In this document: piece after piece, positions 39,825 through 48,281 of the stretch
Layout of the letters: every line of letters begins with the position of its first letter
Position numbering within the stretch: position 1 is the first letter of the stretch
NCBI RefSeq assembly: GCF_027594785.1
Contig: NZ_CP075584.1
Coordinates: forward strand, 1,488,001-1,552,000
Direction: 5' to 3'
DNA from: Cryobacterium breve
GTDB lineage: Bacteria > Actinomycetota > Actinomycetes > Actinomycetales > Microbacteriaceae
DNA: 64,000 nucleotides
Made by a program: the position numbers and the translations under genes
Notes under the pieces: model-generated
The model's input: only the letters and a program-made list of their open reading frames with translations
Told to the model about the DNA's origin: nothing
Databases searched by the model: none

Positions 39825-39875
39825 GCCGTCCGGCGGGGTCTGGCCTGCACCACCGGTCAGATCCTGCCGGACGGC
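39825..39875 (+). promoter_or_regulatory. Intercistronic hairpin after the binding-protein gene
   Basis: Perfect 10-bp inverted repeat GCCGTCCGGC / GCCGGACGGC with a 31-base loop between the binding-protein stop and the alpha-galactosidase start. Likely protects or partly terminates the upstream message, so that the binding protein is made in excess. Confidence 0.5.
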
Positions 39876-39903
39876 ATCACCTCCACGAACATCGGAACCA
39901 GCC

Positions 39904-42036
39904 GTGACCCTGCACAATGCTCTCCTTCAGAAAGACACCGTTCACGAACTCGCAGCGGACGGCGTCTCGTTCCAGGTCGACGTATCGTCGGGAACCCCGG
40001 TTATCAGCTACTGGGGCCAGGATCTCGGCTCGGGATCGCGCCCCGGGGACCTCACCGTACTGATGGACGATGGGGTGCCGCAGGCCAATGTCGACGACCC
40101 GGAGGCCCCGGGGATGTGGCGGGAAAACGCCCGCGGATTCCTCGGCCGTCCGGCACTCCTCGGGCACCGGGACGGCCAGGACTGGTCACAGATGTTCACG
40201 ATCATCAATACGGAAGCGACCAGCACCTCGCTCGTCATCGATTCCGCAGACGAGGCCGCCGGCTTGCTCGTGTCCGTTGCGTTTCGCATGCAGCCGGACG
40301 GTGTCCTCCTCATCACCCAGACCGTGACCAACACCGGTACGGACACCTTCGACCTCAATGAACTGACCACATGGCTGCCGCTGCCGGACCATGCCGTCGA
40401 AACCATGGACTTCACCGGCCGGTGGCTCAAGGAACGTCAACCGCAACGCCGCCCCATCCAGACCGGAACCTGGTCCCGCGAAGTGCGCGAGGGCCGATCG
40501 AGCCACGACTACACGGTCGTCCAACTGGCTCTGACCGCAGGAGCCGACTTTCAGAATGGCTCGGTCTGGAGCACGGGCCTGCTCTGGAGCGGCAACACCC
40601 GACACCTCGTCGAACGGCTGGCCTCCGGCAGCACGTCGATCGGAGCAGGCGAGCTGCTCCTACCGGGGGAATCGATTCTTCCGCCCGGGGCCACCTACTC
40701 CGCACCAACTGTTGCCGCCACGTTCTCCGCGACCGGGATCGACGGCATGACCGACCGACTCTACCGCTGGCTTCGCGCCCGGCCCGAGCACCCGTCGACC
40801 GCGCGCCCGCTCACCCTCAATGTCTGGGAGGCCGTCTACTTCGACCACGATCTCGCCAAGCTGAGCGAGCTCGTCGAGGTCGCCGCAGAGATCGGGGTCG
40901 AGCGCTTCGTCCTCGATGACGGCTGGTTCCTCGGCCGCCGCAATGACTTCGCGGGTCTCGGCGACTGGACCGTCGACCCGGCCGTATGGCCGAACGGCCT
41001 CGGTCCGCTCGTCGACCGGGTCACCGGCGCCGGCATGCAGTTCGGGCTCTGGTTCGAAGGCGAAATGGTCAACGCGGACTCCGACCTGTATCGGGAACAT
41101 CCCGAGTGGATCTTCCAGGCGGGCGGGCGCATCCCGCCAGAGGCCAGGCACCAGCAAGTGCTCGATCTGGGTCATCCCGGGGCGTACGAGCACGTCCTCG
41201 GCCAGGTCGACGCCATCCTGAGCGAATACGACATCGGCTACATCAAGTGGGATCACAACCGTGTACTCACCGAGGCCGCCCACCTCGGCGGTGCCGGCGT
41301 TCGTCGGCAGACCGAGGCCGTCTATCGACTCTTCGACGAGCTGAAGCGACGCCACCCGGGTTTGGAGATCGAATCCTGCTCCTCGGGTGGGGGCCGTGTT
41401 GACCTCGGAATGGCCGGGCATGCTGATCGGTTCTGGACGTCTGACTGCAACGACGCGCTCGAACGGCAATACATCCAGCGGTACACGCAGTTCGCCATTC
41501 CACCCGAACTGCTCGGATCCCACATCGGACCCACCCGATCGCACACGACCGGCCGCGTCCACAGCCTGGCCTTCCGGGCGATCACGGCACTGTTCGGCCA
41601 TGCCGGCATCGAATGGGATGTCACCGAGACCACCGATTCCGAGCGCCAGGCCCTGGTTTCCTGGGCCGACTACTACAAGCGCAAGCGGGCCCTGATCCAC
41701 TCCGGTCGGATGGTGCGCGTGCTGCAGCCCCAGGAGGACTCGTTCGTGCACGGAGTCGTCGCGCAGGACGGCTCTGAGGGGATCTTCGCCTACATACAGC
41801 TGGCCGCTGCCGGCAGCAGCACCCCGCCTCGGTTCCTCGTACCTGGGCTCGACCCTGACGCGCGCTATCGGGTGCGGGTCGCCGAGCCCGCCGGCGAGGC
41901 CGGCACCATCCATGCGCGGGCCCCACAATGGATGGCCGGCATCGAGACAAGCGGGCTGGCCCTGGCACTGGTAGGGCTCCGACCGCCGATCCTGCTACCA
42001 GAGAGCGCTATCCTGATCGAATTCGAACGCATCTGA
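39904..42036 (+). CDS. Alpha-galactosidase, GH36
   Basis: 710 residues: N-terminal beta-supersandwich, TIM barrel and C-terminal sheet. Seen: RFVLDDGWFLGRRND, GLWFEGEMVNADSDLYREHPEW, the nucleophile motif YIKWDHNR with Asp450, the CSSGGGRVDLG block, and the acid/base FWTSDCND with Asp514. Cleaves terminal alpha-1,6-galactose from melibiose, raffinose or stachyose. No signal peptide, so it acts in the cytoplasm on imported sugar. GTG 39904 has only a weak ribosome site. Fully intact. Confidence 0.93.
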   Translation: MTLHNALLQKDTVHELAADGVSFQVDVSSGTPVISYWGQDLGSGSRPGDLTVLMDDGVPQANVDDPEAPGMWRENARGFLGRPALLGHRDGQDWSQMFTIINTEATSTSLVIDSADEAAGLLVSVAFRMQPDGVLLITQTVTNTGTDTFDLNELTTWLPLPDHAVETMDFTGRWLKERQPQRRPIQTGTWSREVREGRSSHDYTVVQLALTAGADFQNGSVWSTGLLWSGNTRHLVERLASGSTSIGAGELLLPGESILPPGATYSAPTVAATFSATGIDGMTDRLYRWLRARPEHPSTARPLTLNVWEAVYFDHDLAKLSELVEVAAEIGVERFVLDDGWFLGRRNDFAGLGDWTVDPAVWPNGLGPLVDRVTGAGMQFGLWFEGEMVNADSDLYREHPEWIFQAGGRIPPEARHQQVLDLGHPGAYEHVLGQVDAILSEYDIGYIKWDHNRVLTEAAHLGGAGVRRQTEAVYRLFDELKRRHPGLEIESCSSGGGRVDLGMAGHADRFWTSDCNDALERQYIQRYTQFAIPPELLGSHIGPTRSHTTGRVHSLAFRAITALFGHAGIEWDVTETTDSERQALVSWADYYKRKRALIHSGRMVRVLQPQEDSFVHGVVAQDGSEGIFAYIQLAAAGSSTPPRFLVPGLDPDARYRVRVAEPAGEAGTIHARAPQWMAGIETSGLALALVGLRPPILLPESAILIEFERI

Positions 42037-42118
42037 ATTGTCCGGGACGAGCGCGTGCGGAGCGGGGCTACCGTTCGCGTCATCGCCGGTGATCGTTAGT
42101 TGATTGGAGCCTGTAGCT

Positions 42119-43270
42119 ATGGTCATATTCGAGGCCGTCGAACCGCGGTTCCGCACGCCCGCAAGCGACCTGGCGCGGGAAGTGCTCATCCATGGGCCCA
42201 TCCTTCGAAGCGACCTGTCTCGCCGGCTGGGACTCTCACCAGCGACTCTGACCCGCCTGACTCGGCCGCTGGTCGACCGCGGCCTGCTGATCGAGATGAC
42301 CGAACAACTCGATGGTGCAATGGGGAGACCGGCGAAACCACTGGATGTGCGCGCAGACGCCCGCCAATTCATCGGCATCAAGCTCACGAGTGACACCGCG
42401 GTCGGAGTCACAACGAATCTGAAGGCAGCGGAGGGGCGTCGCGCGGAGCGGGCGCTTCCGAACCACGAGGTCGCCACCGTTGTCGACGTCATCGCCGAGC
42501 TGGTCCACGAACTGGCCGATGATCAGGACTTCACGGCGATCGGCATCAGCGTCGGCGGTGCCGTCTCGAACCGACGGGTCGTCGAGCGGGCCTCGTTTCT
42601 GGGCTGGAATTCCGTGCGGCTTGCTGACGAGGTCGAGGAGAGGCTCGGCATACCCGTCACCGTCGAGAACGATGTCGTCGCCCTGACGGCCGCAGAGCAC
42701 TGGTTCGGGCTCGGACGCGGATTGTCGAACTTCGCGGTGATCACGATAGGTGCCGGAGTCGGATACGGCCTCGTGATGTGCGACCAGGTGGTGAGCACGT
42801 CCGACACCGGGCTCGGTCGCGGCTTCCACTTCCCGCTCGACCCCACCGGGCCGCTGTGCTCCCTGGGTCACCGCGGGTGCGCCACGGCTATGCTGACCAT
42901 CCCCAGCATAAGGGCCCAGGTTGAGGTGGGTCTCGCCGTACCCGTCAGCTATGCCGAGGTGATCGAGCTCGCCAGGGAAGGCAACCCCGTTGCAAGCCAG
43001 GTCGTCCACGCTGCGGGAGCCGCCCTCGGTCGCCTCATCGCGGCAGTGGCAAACCTGGCGATGGTCGAGCACGTGGTGCTGGCGGGCGAGGGTCTGAGCA
43101 TACTCACTGTTGCCGGGGACGTGATGAGGGCTGCCATACGCGACGATCGGGACGCAGAGGCGGCCGCAATCGACCTTCGCATTGATGAAAACGGGTTCAC
43201 CTCGTGGGCCCGCGGCGCCGCCGCGATCGCCATTCAACAGGCGGTAGACGCACTCGCTGTCACGTCCTAG
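42119..43270 (+). CDS. ROK-family transcriptional regulator
   Basis: 383 residues: N-terminal winged helix (LIHGPILRSDLSRRLGLSPATLTRLTRPLVDRGLL) and a ROK sugar-binding domain (AIGISVGGAVSNRRVV, VTVENDVVALTAAEHWFG, ITIGAGVGYGLV). The zinc motif is reduced: CSLGHRGCA stands where GHxxCxxCGxxGC is usual. ATG 42119 is preferred to an in-frame TTG 15 bases upstream. It closes the galactoside operon and probably represses the divergent promoter near 36.3 kb. Confidence 0.88.
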   Translation: MVIFEAVEPRFRTPASDLAREVLIHGPILRSDLSRRLGLSPATLTRLTRPLVDRGLLIEMTEQLDGAMGRPAKPLDVRADARQFIGIKLTSDTAVGVTTNLKAAEGRRAERALPNHEVATVVDVIAELVHELADDQDFTAIGISVGGAVSNRRVVERASFLGWNSVRLADEVEERLGIPVTVENDVVALTAAEHWFGLGRGLSNFAVITIGAGVGYGLVMCDQVVSTSDTGLGRGFHFPLDPTGPLCSLGHRGCATAMLTIPSIRAQVEVGLAVPVSYAEVIELAREGNPVASQVVHAAGAALGRLIAAVANLAMVEHVVLAGEGLSILTVAGDVMRAAIRDDRDAEAAAIDLRIDENGFTSWARGAAAIAIQQAVDALAVTS

Positions 43271-43344
43271 GCAGATGATCGAAGACTGAGCTGGCGTCGA
43301 CACGTCACAGACTCCTGATCCGGAATTGCAGGTTTGATCGGGCA

Positions 43345-43373
43345 TTGACATTCCGTAACCCGAGGGTTACGGT
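43345..43373 (+). promoter_or_regulatory. Promoter of the SRPBCC-ArsR operon
   Basis: Consensus TTGACA (43345-43350), 17-base spacer, then TACGGT (43368-43373), 34 bases before the ATG of the first gene. The -10 half lies inside the operator palindromes. Confidence 0.55.
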
Positions 43374-43388
43374 AATCCCAGAGTTACC
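43353..43388. promoter_or_regulatory. Two adjacent ArsR-type operators
   Basis: Perfect palindrome CCGTAACCC / GGGTTACGG (43353-43372, 2-base centre) followed directly by GGTAA-N8-TTACC (43371-43388). Both contain GTAA/TTAC halves and overlap the -10 region, which fits repression by the ArsR protein encoded in the operon. Confidence 0.7.
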
Positions 43389-43406
43389 GACCTGTGGGAG
43401 GACACC

Positions 43407-43832
43407 ATGAAGTTCTTCGAGGCACGATCAACGATCTCCGCAACGCCCGAACATGTCTGGGGCGTCCTCTCCGACGCCGGTGGCTGGCCGTCCTGGGACT
43501 CCGGTGTCGAAAGCGTCGACGGAACGGTCATGATGGGCGAGACCCTGCGCATCCAGTCGAAGATCGCTCCGGGGCGCACGTTCCCCGTCACGGTCATCAC
43601 CCTCACCCGTCCTTCGCGGCTGGTCTTCAGAAGCGGGATGCCCCTGGGTCTCTTCAGGGGAACCCGCACCTATACGCTGCGGCCGCTGTCTCCCTCGGAG
43701 ACGGAGTTCGTCATGCGCGAGGAGTACACCGGGCCTCTGGCCGGCCTGATCGGAAGGTCGATTCCCGACCTGGCACCCTCGTTCCAGCAGTTCGCGAACG
43801 GACTGAAGGAACGCGTCGAGCAGGGGTCCTGA
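43407..43832 (+). CDS. SRPBCC-family protein
   Basis: 141 residues of the START/Bet v1-like SRPBCC fold: FFEARSTISATPEHVWGVLSDAGGWPSWDSGVESVDG and a C-terminal long helix (SFQQFANGLKERVEQ). Probable ligand-binding protein of unknown ligand. Stop overlaps the ArsR start (TGATG). First gene of a four-gene unit. Confidence 0.88.
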   Translation: MKFFEARSTISATPEHVWGVLSDAGGWPSWDSGVESVDGTVMMGETLRIQSKIAPGRTFPVTVITLTRPSRLVFRSGMPLGLFRGTRTYTLRPLSPSETEFVMREEYTGPLAGLIGRSIPDLAPSFQQFANGLKERVEQGS

Positions 43833-44158
43833 TGGCGGACGCGAATCGCGACCCCCTCGATGCGCTCGGCGACCCCAACCGGCGCGCAATACTCCGGCTG
43901 CTCGGAGCGAGCAAGAGATCGGTCCAGGAGATCGCATCCGAGCTTCCGATCAGCCGACCGGCCGTCTCACGTCACCTTCGCGTGCTCGGCGAAGCGGGCC
44001 TGGTCGTGGATCACCGCAACGGGACCAGACGCGTCTACGAGCTCAGGGATGAGGGCATGCTTGCGGTGCAGCGGTACCTTGAGCAGGTGTGGGGCGACGC
44101 AGCCGCACGCTTTCGACTTCTCGCGGAGAACACGGAAAGGACTCCCGACCGTGATTGA
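43832..44158 (+). CDS. ArsR-family regulator
   Basis: 108 residues: ALGDPNRRAILRLLGASKRSVQEIASELPISRPAVSRHLRVLGEAGLVVDHRNGTRRVYEL. It lacks the Cys pairs of metal sensors, as do the ArsR proteins that accompany AHSA1/SRPBCC genes. Translationally coupled on both sides. Likely autorepressor acting on the palindromes at 43353-43388. Confidence 0.9.
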   Translation: MADANRDPLDALGDPNRRAILRLLGASKRSVQEIASELPISRPAVSRHLRVLGEAGLVVDHRNGTRRVYELRDEGMLAVQRYLEQVWGDAAARFRLLAENTERTPDRD

Positions 44159-44601
44159 ACCGTTGGTGATCACCTTCGAAACGCACTGCTCACGCGACCA
44201 CGCCTTCCACGTCTGGACTTCCCGTATCGACGCCTGGTGGCCCCGCGACCACACCGCGAGCGGCGAGCCGAGTGCCCGGGTGACTATCGAACCACGGATG
44301 GGGGGCCGCATCTTCGAACGCACCATCGACGGCGCCGAGTACGAGTGGGGCGAAATCACGGCGTGGAACCCCACCGAACACTTCGGTTACCTCTGGCACC
44401 TGAGACGTGATCGCTCCGACGGAACGGACGTCAGCATCCGCTTCACTGAGATCGACCCGACGACAACCCGGGTGGATATCCGGCACACCGGTTGGGAACG
44501 TCTGGGCGCCGATGCGCAGAACTGGCGAGACCGCAATCGGGGCGGCTGGGACGGCATACTCTCCGCACTATCGTGCGGCGGCAGAGAGGAAGAACACATG
44601 A
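44151..44601 (+). CDS. AHSA1/SRPBCC-domain protein, probable one-base frameshift near the end
   Basis: About 149 residues starting at GTG 44151, overlapping the ArsR stop. Seen: HCSRDHAFHVWTSRIDAWWPRDHTASG, RMGGRIFERTIDGAEYEWGEITAWNPTEHFGYLWH and HTGWERLGADAQNWRDRNRGGWDGILSAL. As written the frame runs on into the next gene; dropping one base near 44565-44575 ends the protein in RAAAERKNT with an ATGA overlap. That ending is typical, so separate genes are preferred over a true fusion. Confidence 0.82.
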
Positions 44602-44999
44602 CCACTGGAAGCAAAGACGAACCGTGGACTCTGTCGACCCCACCGGGGACGAGCCAGTACACGATGTACCGCGACGAGTCGACAACACCGCCGAGCCTGG
44701 TCTGCCAGGTCGGATCGACCAGGCTCAGCTACGACGCCCGCGCCATCGAGGACCTGCACGCCTGGCTGACGGAGCAGGGCGATTGGGTGCCGCTGGGCGC
44801 CGCGGACGAGAAGAAGGCCCCGGCCGACGGCAGCGTCGAGGCGTGGGGCAGGTCCGAGTCCAACCCGCTGGGCGGCTGGTACGGGCTCCGGAACGGATAC
44901 CGCGGGCGATTCGGCATGTACCTTCCGCCGTTGCTCGAAGCACTCGGACTCGCCGAACTCACCCACGAGCCACGCAACAACAGCATGCGCGCACTGTAG
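44598..44999 (+). CDS. DUF6855-like hypothetical protein
   Basis: 133 residues beginning MTTGSKDEPWTLSTPPGTSQYTMYRD and containing RAIEDLHAWLTEQGDWVPLGAADEKK and NPLGGWYGLRNGYRGRFGMYLPPLLEALGLAE. This matches a small actinobacterial family found next to SRPBCC/ArsR genes; no function is known. AGAGGA precedes ATG 44598. Last gene of the ArsR operon. Confidence 0.75.
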   Translation: MTTGSKDEPWTLSTPPGTSQYTMYRDESTTPPSLVCQVGSTRLSYDARAIEDLHAWLTEQGDWVPLGAADEKKAPADGSVEAWGRSESNPLGGWYGLRNGYRGRFGMYLPPLLEALGLAELTHEPRNNSMRAL

Positions 45000-45077
45000 A
45001 GACCACCTCGCCGTTTCCCAGCTACGCCGTGCCGTCGTCCCAAACGACCGCGGCCTTCTGGCGATGTTCGGGTGAGG

Positions 45078-45642
45078 CTAGGTTCCGGACGCGAGCGCCC
45101 GCGCGATGATCGCGGCAATGACGTCGGTCTTGGCGTCGGCGTATGCATTCATGTCGTCGAAACCCTCTTCAAGCAACGCTCTCTTCGTCGCTTCATATAA
45201 GGACCGGTCGTCGGCATCCGTGCGAAGACGGTTGCGGAAGAGCACGTACCTGTCGATAGCCTGGTCGCCCCTTTGCAGGATGTGGATGTGCACATCCCGT
45301 GCTGACGTTCGCACCAGGCGATGGCCCGGCTCACGCACGCGCAGCTCGTATCCCACCGACAAAAGAGGAGCGAGATAGTCCTCCTCCGCGGTGATATCGC
45401 CGACCGTGACCAGGATGTCGACAATCGGCTTGGCGGCCAGCCCGGGAACCGAGGTCGATCCGATGTGTTCAACCGCGACGCCCGTCGTCCCGAGCGCGTC
45501 CCGCAGCCGTCTCTTGTGGTCCAGGAAGATAGCCGGCCAGCTGTCGTCGTAAGCAACGAGTTCGAGCTGGCGCTTCTCAGGCTCCGCCGACAAGCTCGAC
45601 CGTGACAACGTCCGGTCGACGCGATGCACAGTCCTTGGTCAT
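45078..45642 (-). CDS. GrpB-family (nucleotidyltransferase-like) protein, one-base frameshift
   Basis: About 187 residues. Core: VEHIGSTSVPGLAAKPIVDILVTVGD, with GST and the two acidic positions of the nucleotidyltransferase fold, then FRNRLRTDADDRSLYEATKRALL. Removing one base at 45578-45584 (CAGGCTC on the + strand) extends the N-terminus to VVTVELVGGAEKRQLELVAYDDSWP, the usual GrpB start, from ATG 45642. GrpB proteins are of unknown activity. Confidence 0.85.
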
Positions 45643-45695
45643 TCAATCATCCTCGCATCGACAGGGGTGCCCAGCGTTGCCTGCCATATGGACGC

Positions 45696-46274
45696 TCACA
45701 CGATCGCGTCAGCGACCGAAGCCCTGAGCGCGGGCACTAAGTCAGCCTCGAACCATGGATTGCGCGCTTGCCAACGGAAGTTGAGCGGGGACGGGTGCAC
45801 CACGGGAAACACCTCGGGTAGGTATTCTCGAAACGCTCGGACGTTCTCGGTGAGATTTCTCTTGGCACGACCGATCAGATACTGGTCTTGCGCGTACTTG
45901 CCGACGAGCAATGTCAAACGAATCCGCGGCAGCTGGCCCAAGATGAGCGGATGCCATCTCGGTGCGAAGTCTTTTCGGGGTGGCAAGTCGCCGCTGGCGC
46001 CTTTGCCGGGGTAGTAGAAGTCCATCGGCAGGATCGCGAACAGCTCGGGGTCTCGGAATTGAGCCTCCGTCACACCCAGCCACGTCATGAGCTTCGCGCC
46101 ACTTGCGTCGTCCCAGGGGATGCCGGAGGCTTGCGCCCTCTGCCCGGGCGCCTGACCGATGATCACGATCCGAGCGGCAGGGTCCGCAACGAAGAGAGGC
46201 CCCACGCCTCGCTTCGCCCAGTCCGAATTCGCGGGATCCGAGTTGATGGCCCGCCGGATCTCGTCGAGAGTCAC
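45696..46274 (-). CDS. Uracil-DNA glycosylase-superfamily protein
   Basis: 192 residues. Motif 1 IVIIGQAPGQRAQASGIPWDDASGAKLMTWLGV (water-activating region), then FAILPMDFYYPGKGASGDLPPRKDFAPRW, LTLLVGKYAQDQYLI and motif 2 VVHPSPLNFRW (His-Pro-Ser). It is the short UDG-like type often annotated as a uracil-DNA glycosylase family protein; activity is not assured. GTG 46274 (VTLDEIRRAINSDP) matches the family start; the same frame is open 290 bases further but overlaps the opposite-strand gene at 46374. Confidence 0.82.
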   Translation of the reverse strand: MTLDEIRRAINSDPANSDWAKRGVGPLFVADPAARIVIIGQAPGQRAQASGIPWDDASGAKLMTWLGVTEAQFRDPELFAILPMDFYYPGKGASGDLPPRKDFAPRWHPLILGQLPRIRLTLLVGKYAQDQYLIGRAKRNLTENVRAFREYLPEVFPVVHPSPLNFRWQARNPWFEADLVPALRASVADAIV

Positions 46275-46373
46275 ACGCCGCTCCTGATCGGGGGGCTCGA
46301 GGAGGATCGCGTCATCCTGCAGACAGTAGCAGTCAGCATTGACGGTGGGGAGGCTCAGCGGAAGGATGAACGC

Positions 46374-46631
46374 ATGAAAATGGAAGACGAGTTGATCGCC
46401 ATAGGAAAAGTTGTCGATCGTCTTGCAGAGCGATTCCCGGATCTCCCGCGAACGAGTATTGAGCACGCAGTACGTGCTGAGCACGGGGCTTTCGAGGGGA
46501 GACCAGTCCGAGACTTTGTGCCCGTGCTCGTCGAACGCGGCGTCAAGGCTCGTCTGAGCAGTCACGACCTGTCATCGAACATGATGAACGACGTCAGGCG
46601 CGAAGCGGTTCCTTCTCACGCGGTCGGCTAG
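46374..46631 (+). CDS. Small three-helix-bundle dimerisation-domain protein
   Basis: 85 residues: MKMEDELIAIGKVVDRLAERFPDLPR then IEHAVRAEHGAFEGRPVRDFVPVLVERGVKARLSS. This is the helical domain found in small actinobacterial proteins of unknown function. ATG 46374 follows GAAGGA. It faces a paralogue on the other strand, 42 bases away. The opposite strand is also open here but has no family similarity. Confidence 0.7.
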   Translation: MKMEDELIAIGKVVDRLAERFPDLPRTSIEHAVRAEHGAFEGRPVRDFVPVLVERGVKARLSSHDLSSNMMNDVRREAVPSHAVG

Positions 46632-46673
46632 CTTCCTCCTCGCGCGGCCGCCCGCCGGCCCCCACGATCAGGC

Positions 46674-47090
46674 TCAGGGCGAGGAACGAGCGATCCGCGC
46701 CTCACGCCGAAGCCGGGTTCGAACTCCATGTTCAACGAGGTTGGGCACGTACGCTCGAATGCGTCGTCCGGCGAGAGAACTGTAACCGTCGCGGACGGTT
46801 TCTGTGATGTGGTCCCGGTTAGCGTCAGGGAAATGCTTGGAGAGTCGATCAATCATGAGGCCCCACTCAGCAGGGTCCTCGTCCTGTGGTGTCACATGCT
46901 CAGTGTGTTCTCTTGAGGACCCCGCGTCAAAACGAATCCGGATCTGCTCGAGACGCACGCCCTGCGACACCGTTCTGGCCGATTCGAAGGCAAGTCCGCT
47001 CGCTGTTTTGGCCGCGCCGAACCGATCCCCCTCCCCAAGGCGGACTGGTGGATCCAGGCTTATCTGCGGTGCGGCTGCCCGCAGACTCAC
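46674..47090 (-). CDS. Three-helix-bundle dimerisation-domain protein, start uncertain
   Basis: C-terminal about 70 residues (WGLMIDRLSKHFPDANRDHITETVRDGYSSLAGRRIRAYVPNLVEHGVRTRLRR) match the protein encoded at 46374 position for position in pattern (IDRL..FPD, VRD, YVP.LVE.G...RL). The frame can start at GTG 47090, overlapping the SDR stop by GTGA, which gives a 138-residue protein with an extra N-terminal half of unknown type, or at GTG 46895 for 73 residues. Coupling to the SDR favours the long form. Confidence 0.65.
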   Translation of the reverse strand: MSLRAAAPQISLDPPVRLGEGDRFGAAKTASGLAFESARTVSQGVRLEQIRIRFDAGSSREHTEHVTPQDEDPAEWGLMIDRLSKHFPDANRDHITETVRDGYSSLAGRRIRAYVPNLVEHGVRTRLRREARIARSSP

Positions 47091-47965
47091 CGCGTGATTG
47101 TATCGGGCCCGATCGTTCGATCTTGGCCGTTCGCATCCAGGACGCGGATGTCCAGGGGCATGCGATTGCGGCGGCGGAGTCGTCCGGTCAGGGCGCTATG
47201 AACACCGCGGATCACCAGGGCTAACTTCGTCAGACTGCGAAACTCGGCAGCGTCCGACGTGACAAGCTTCACGAGGGGACGCGCGGCCGCCTCCGGCGTC
47301 TGTCCCCACAGACCAACAACCACCTGGAGTGCAGTCAGACGCTCTTCGTATCCTTGCTGGGACGTGATGTGCCGGAGAAGGGCGGTCGTCACCAAGCCGG
47401 GGTTCATGCCGTGAACGCGGACTCCGGTTCCTTTGGTTTCGAGCCGTAGAGTCTCCGTGAACTGGCGGACCCAACGCTTGCTTGACGCGTATGCGTTCTG
47501 CATCGCGACCGGGCCTTGGTCGCCTTGGCCGTAAAGGTTGACGAGGTCGCCGTGGCCTTGGGAGAGGAACACCGGCAGTATGACCCGTGACCCGTGAAAC
47601 GTGCCGATGATGTTCGTGCGCACCACGCGCTCGAAGTCGTCGATCGGCGTGGATGCCGTGGGTCCGTAGACGCCAGATATCCCAGCATTATTGACCCAGA
47701 TGTCGAGCATCCCGTGACGGAGGGCCTCGTCACGAAGAGCCTCGACGTCGGCCAATTCCCCGATATCGCAGCGACACCCCAAGACCGAAATGCCCTCCAG
47801 TCGCAGCCGCTCGACGGCAGCTGCGACGTGGACTTCCGAACGGGAGGCCAGCACAACGGTTGCACCCTGTTGGCCCAACAGCCTGGCCATAGCGAAACCA
47901 AGGCCGCGAGTGGAACCCGTGACGACTGCCACGCGCCCGCGAAGGGCGCCTTGCTGGGCATCCAC
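47087..47965 (-). CDS. Short-chain dehydrogenase/reductase
   Basis: 292 residues, classical SDR: cofactor loop VVTGSTRGLGFAMA, CDIGE (Asp adjacent to adenine), NNAGISG, and catalytic YASSKRW with Tyr and Lys. Prefers NADP from the basic residues after strand 2 (SRSE). Substrate unknown. Stop overlaps the downstream small gene. Confidence 0.88.
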   Translation of the reverse strand: MDAQQGALRGRVAVVTGSTRGLGFAMARLLGQQGATVVLASRSEVHVAAAVERLRLEGISVLGCRCDIGELADVEALRDEALRHGMLDIWVNNAGISGVYGPTASTPIDDFERVVRTNIIGTFHGSRVILPVFLSQGHGDLVNLYGQGDQGPVAMQNAYASSKRWVRQFTETLRLETKGTGVRVHGMNPGLVTTALLRHITSQQGYEERLTALQVVVGLWGQTPEAAARPLVKLVTSDAAEFRSLTKLALVIRGVHSALTGRLRRRNRMPLDIRVLDANGQDRTIGPDTITR

Positions 47966-48281
47966 TCTCTTCTCCTCACGCCGTAAGCCTGAAGCCGTTA
48001 CCGCAGGAAAACTGTCGAGAGGGCTGTGGTCCTGCTCTTGACTCGACGGTCACTGACCCGGCCGCGTCCATGATGGCACGGTTGCACTTCGCCCGTTCGG
48101 CCCAACCGATTTCTCATCCCTCCAAACGACTGCAAATATCGCGGGCATAAAGGTCGCTATCTCTCTTCGACCAAGCGAGCAAGGATCTTGTCCGTGTTCC
48201 TCGGACGGCGGCACAGCCCGACGGTAGCTCGCGAAGTCCCCTTCCTCCGCTGAGTGGGTCGGATGAAACGTGACCCCGGTG
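47966..48281. other. Intergenic gap, nothing recognised
   Basis: 316 bases between the SDR start and the convergent end of the first ketopantoate-reductase-like gene. I see no reading frame with family similarity, no RNA gene and no strong hairpin; it must hold the SDR promoter. Confidence 0.5.

Noticed and set aside
46275..46565. N-terminal extension of the uracil-DNA-glycosylase-like protein
   Set aside because: The extra 97 residues have no family similarity and overlap a recognisable gene on the opposite strand.
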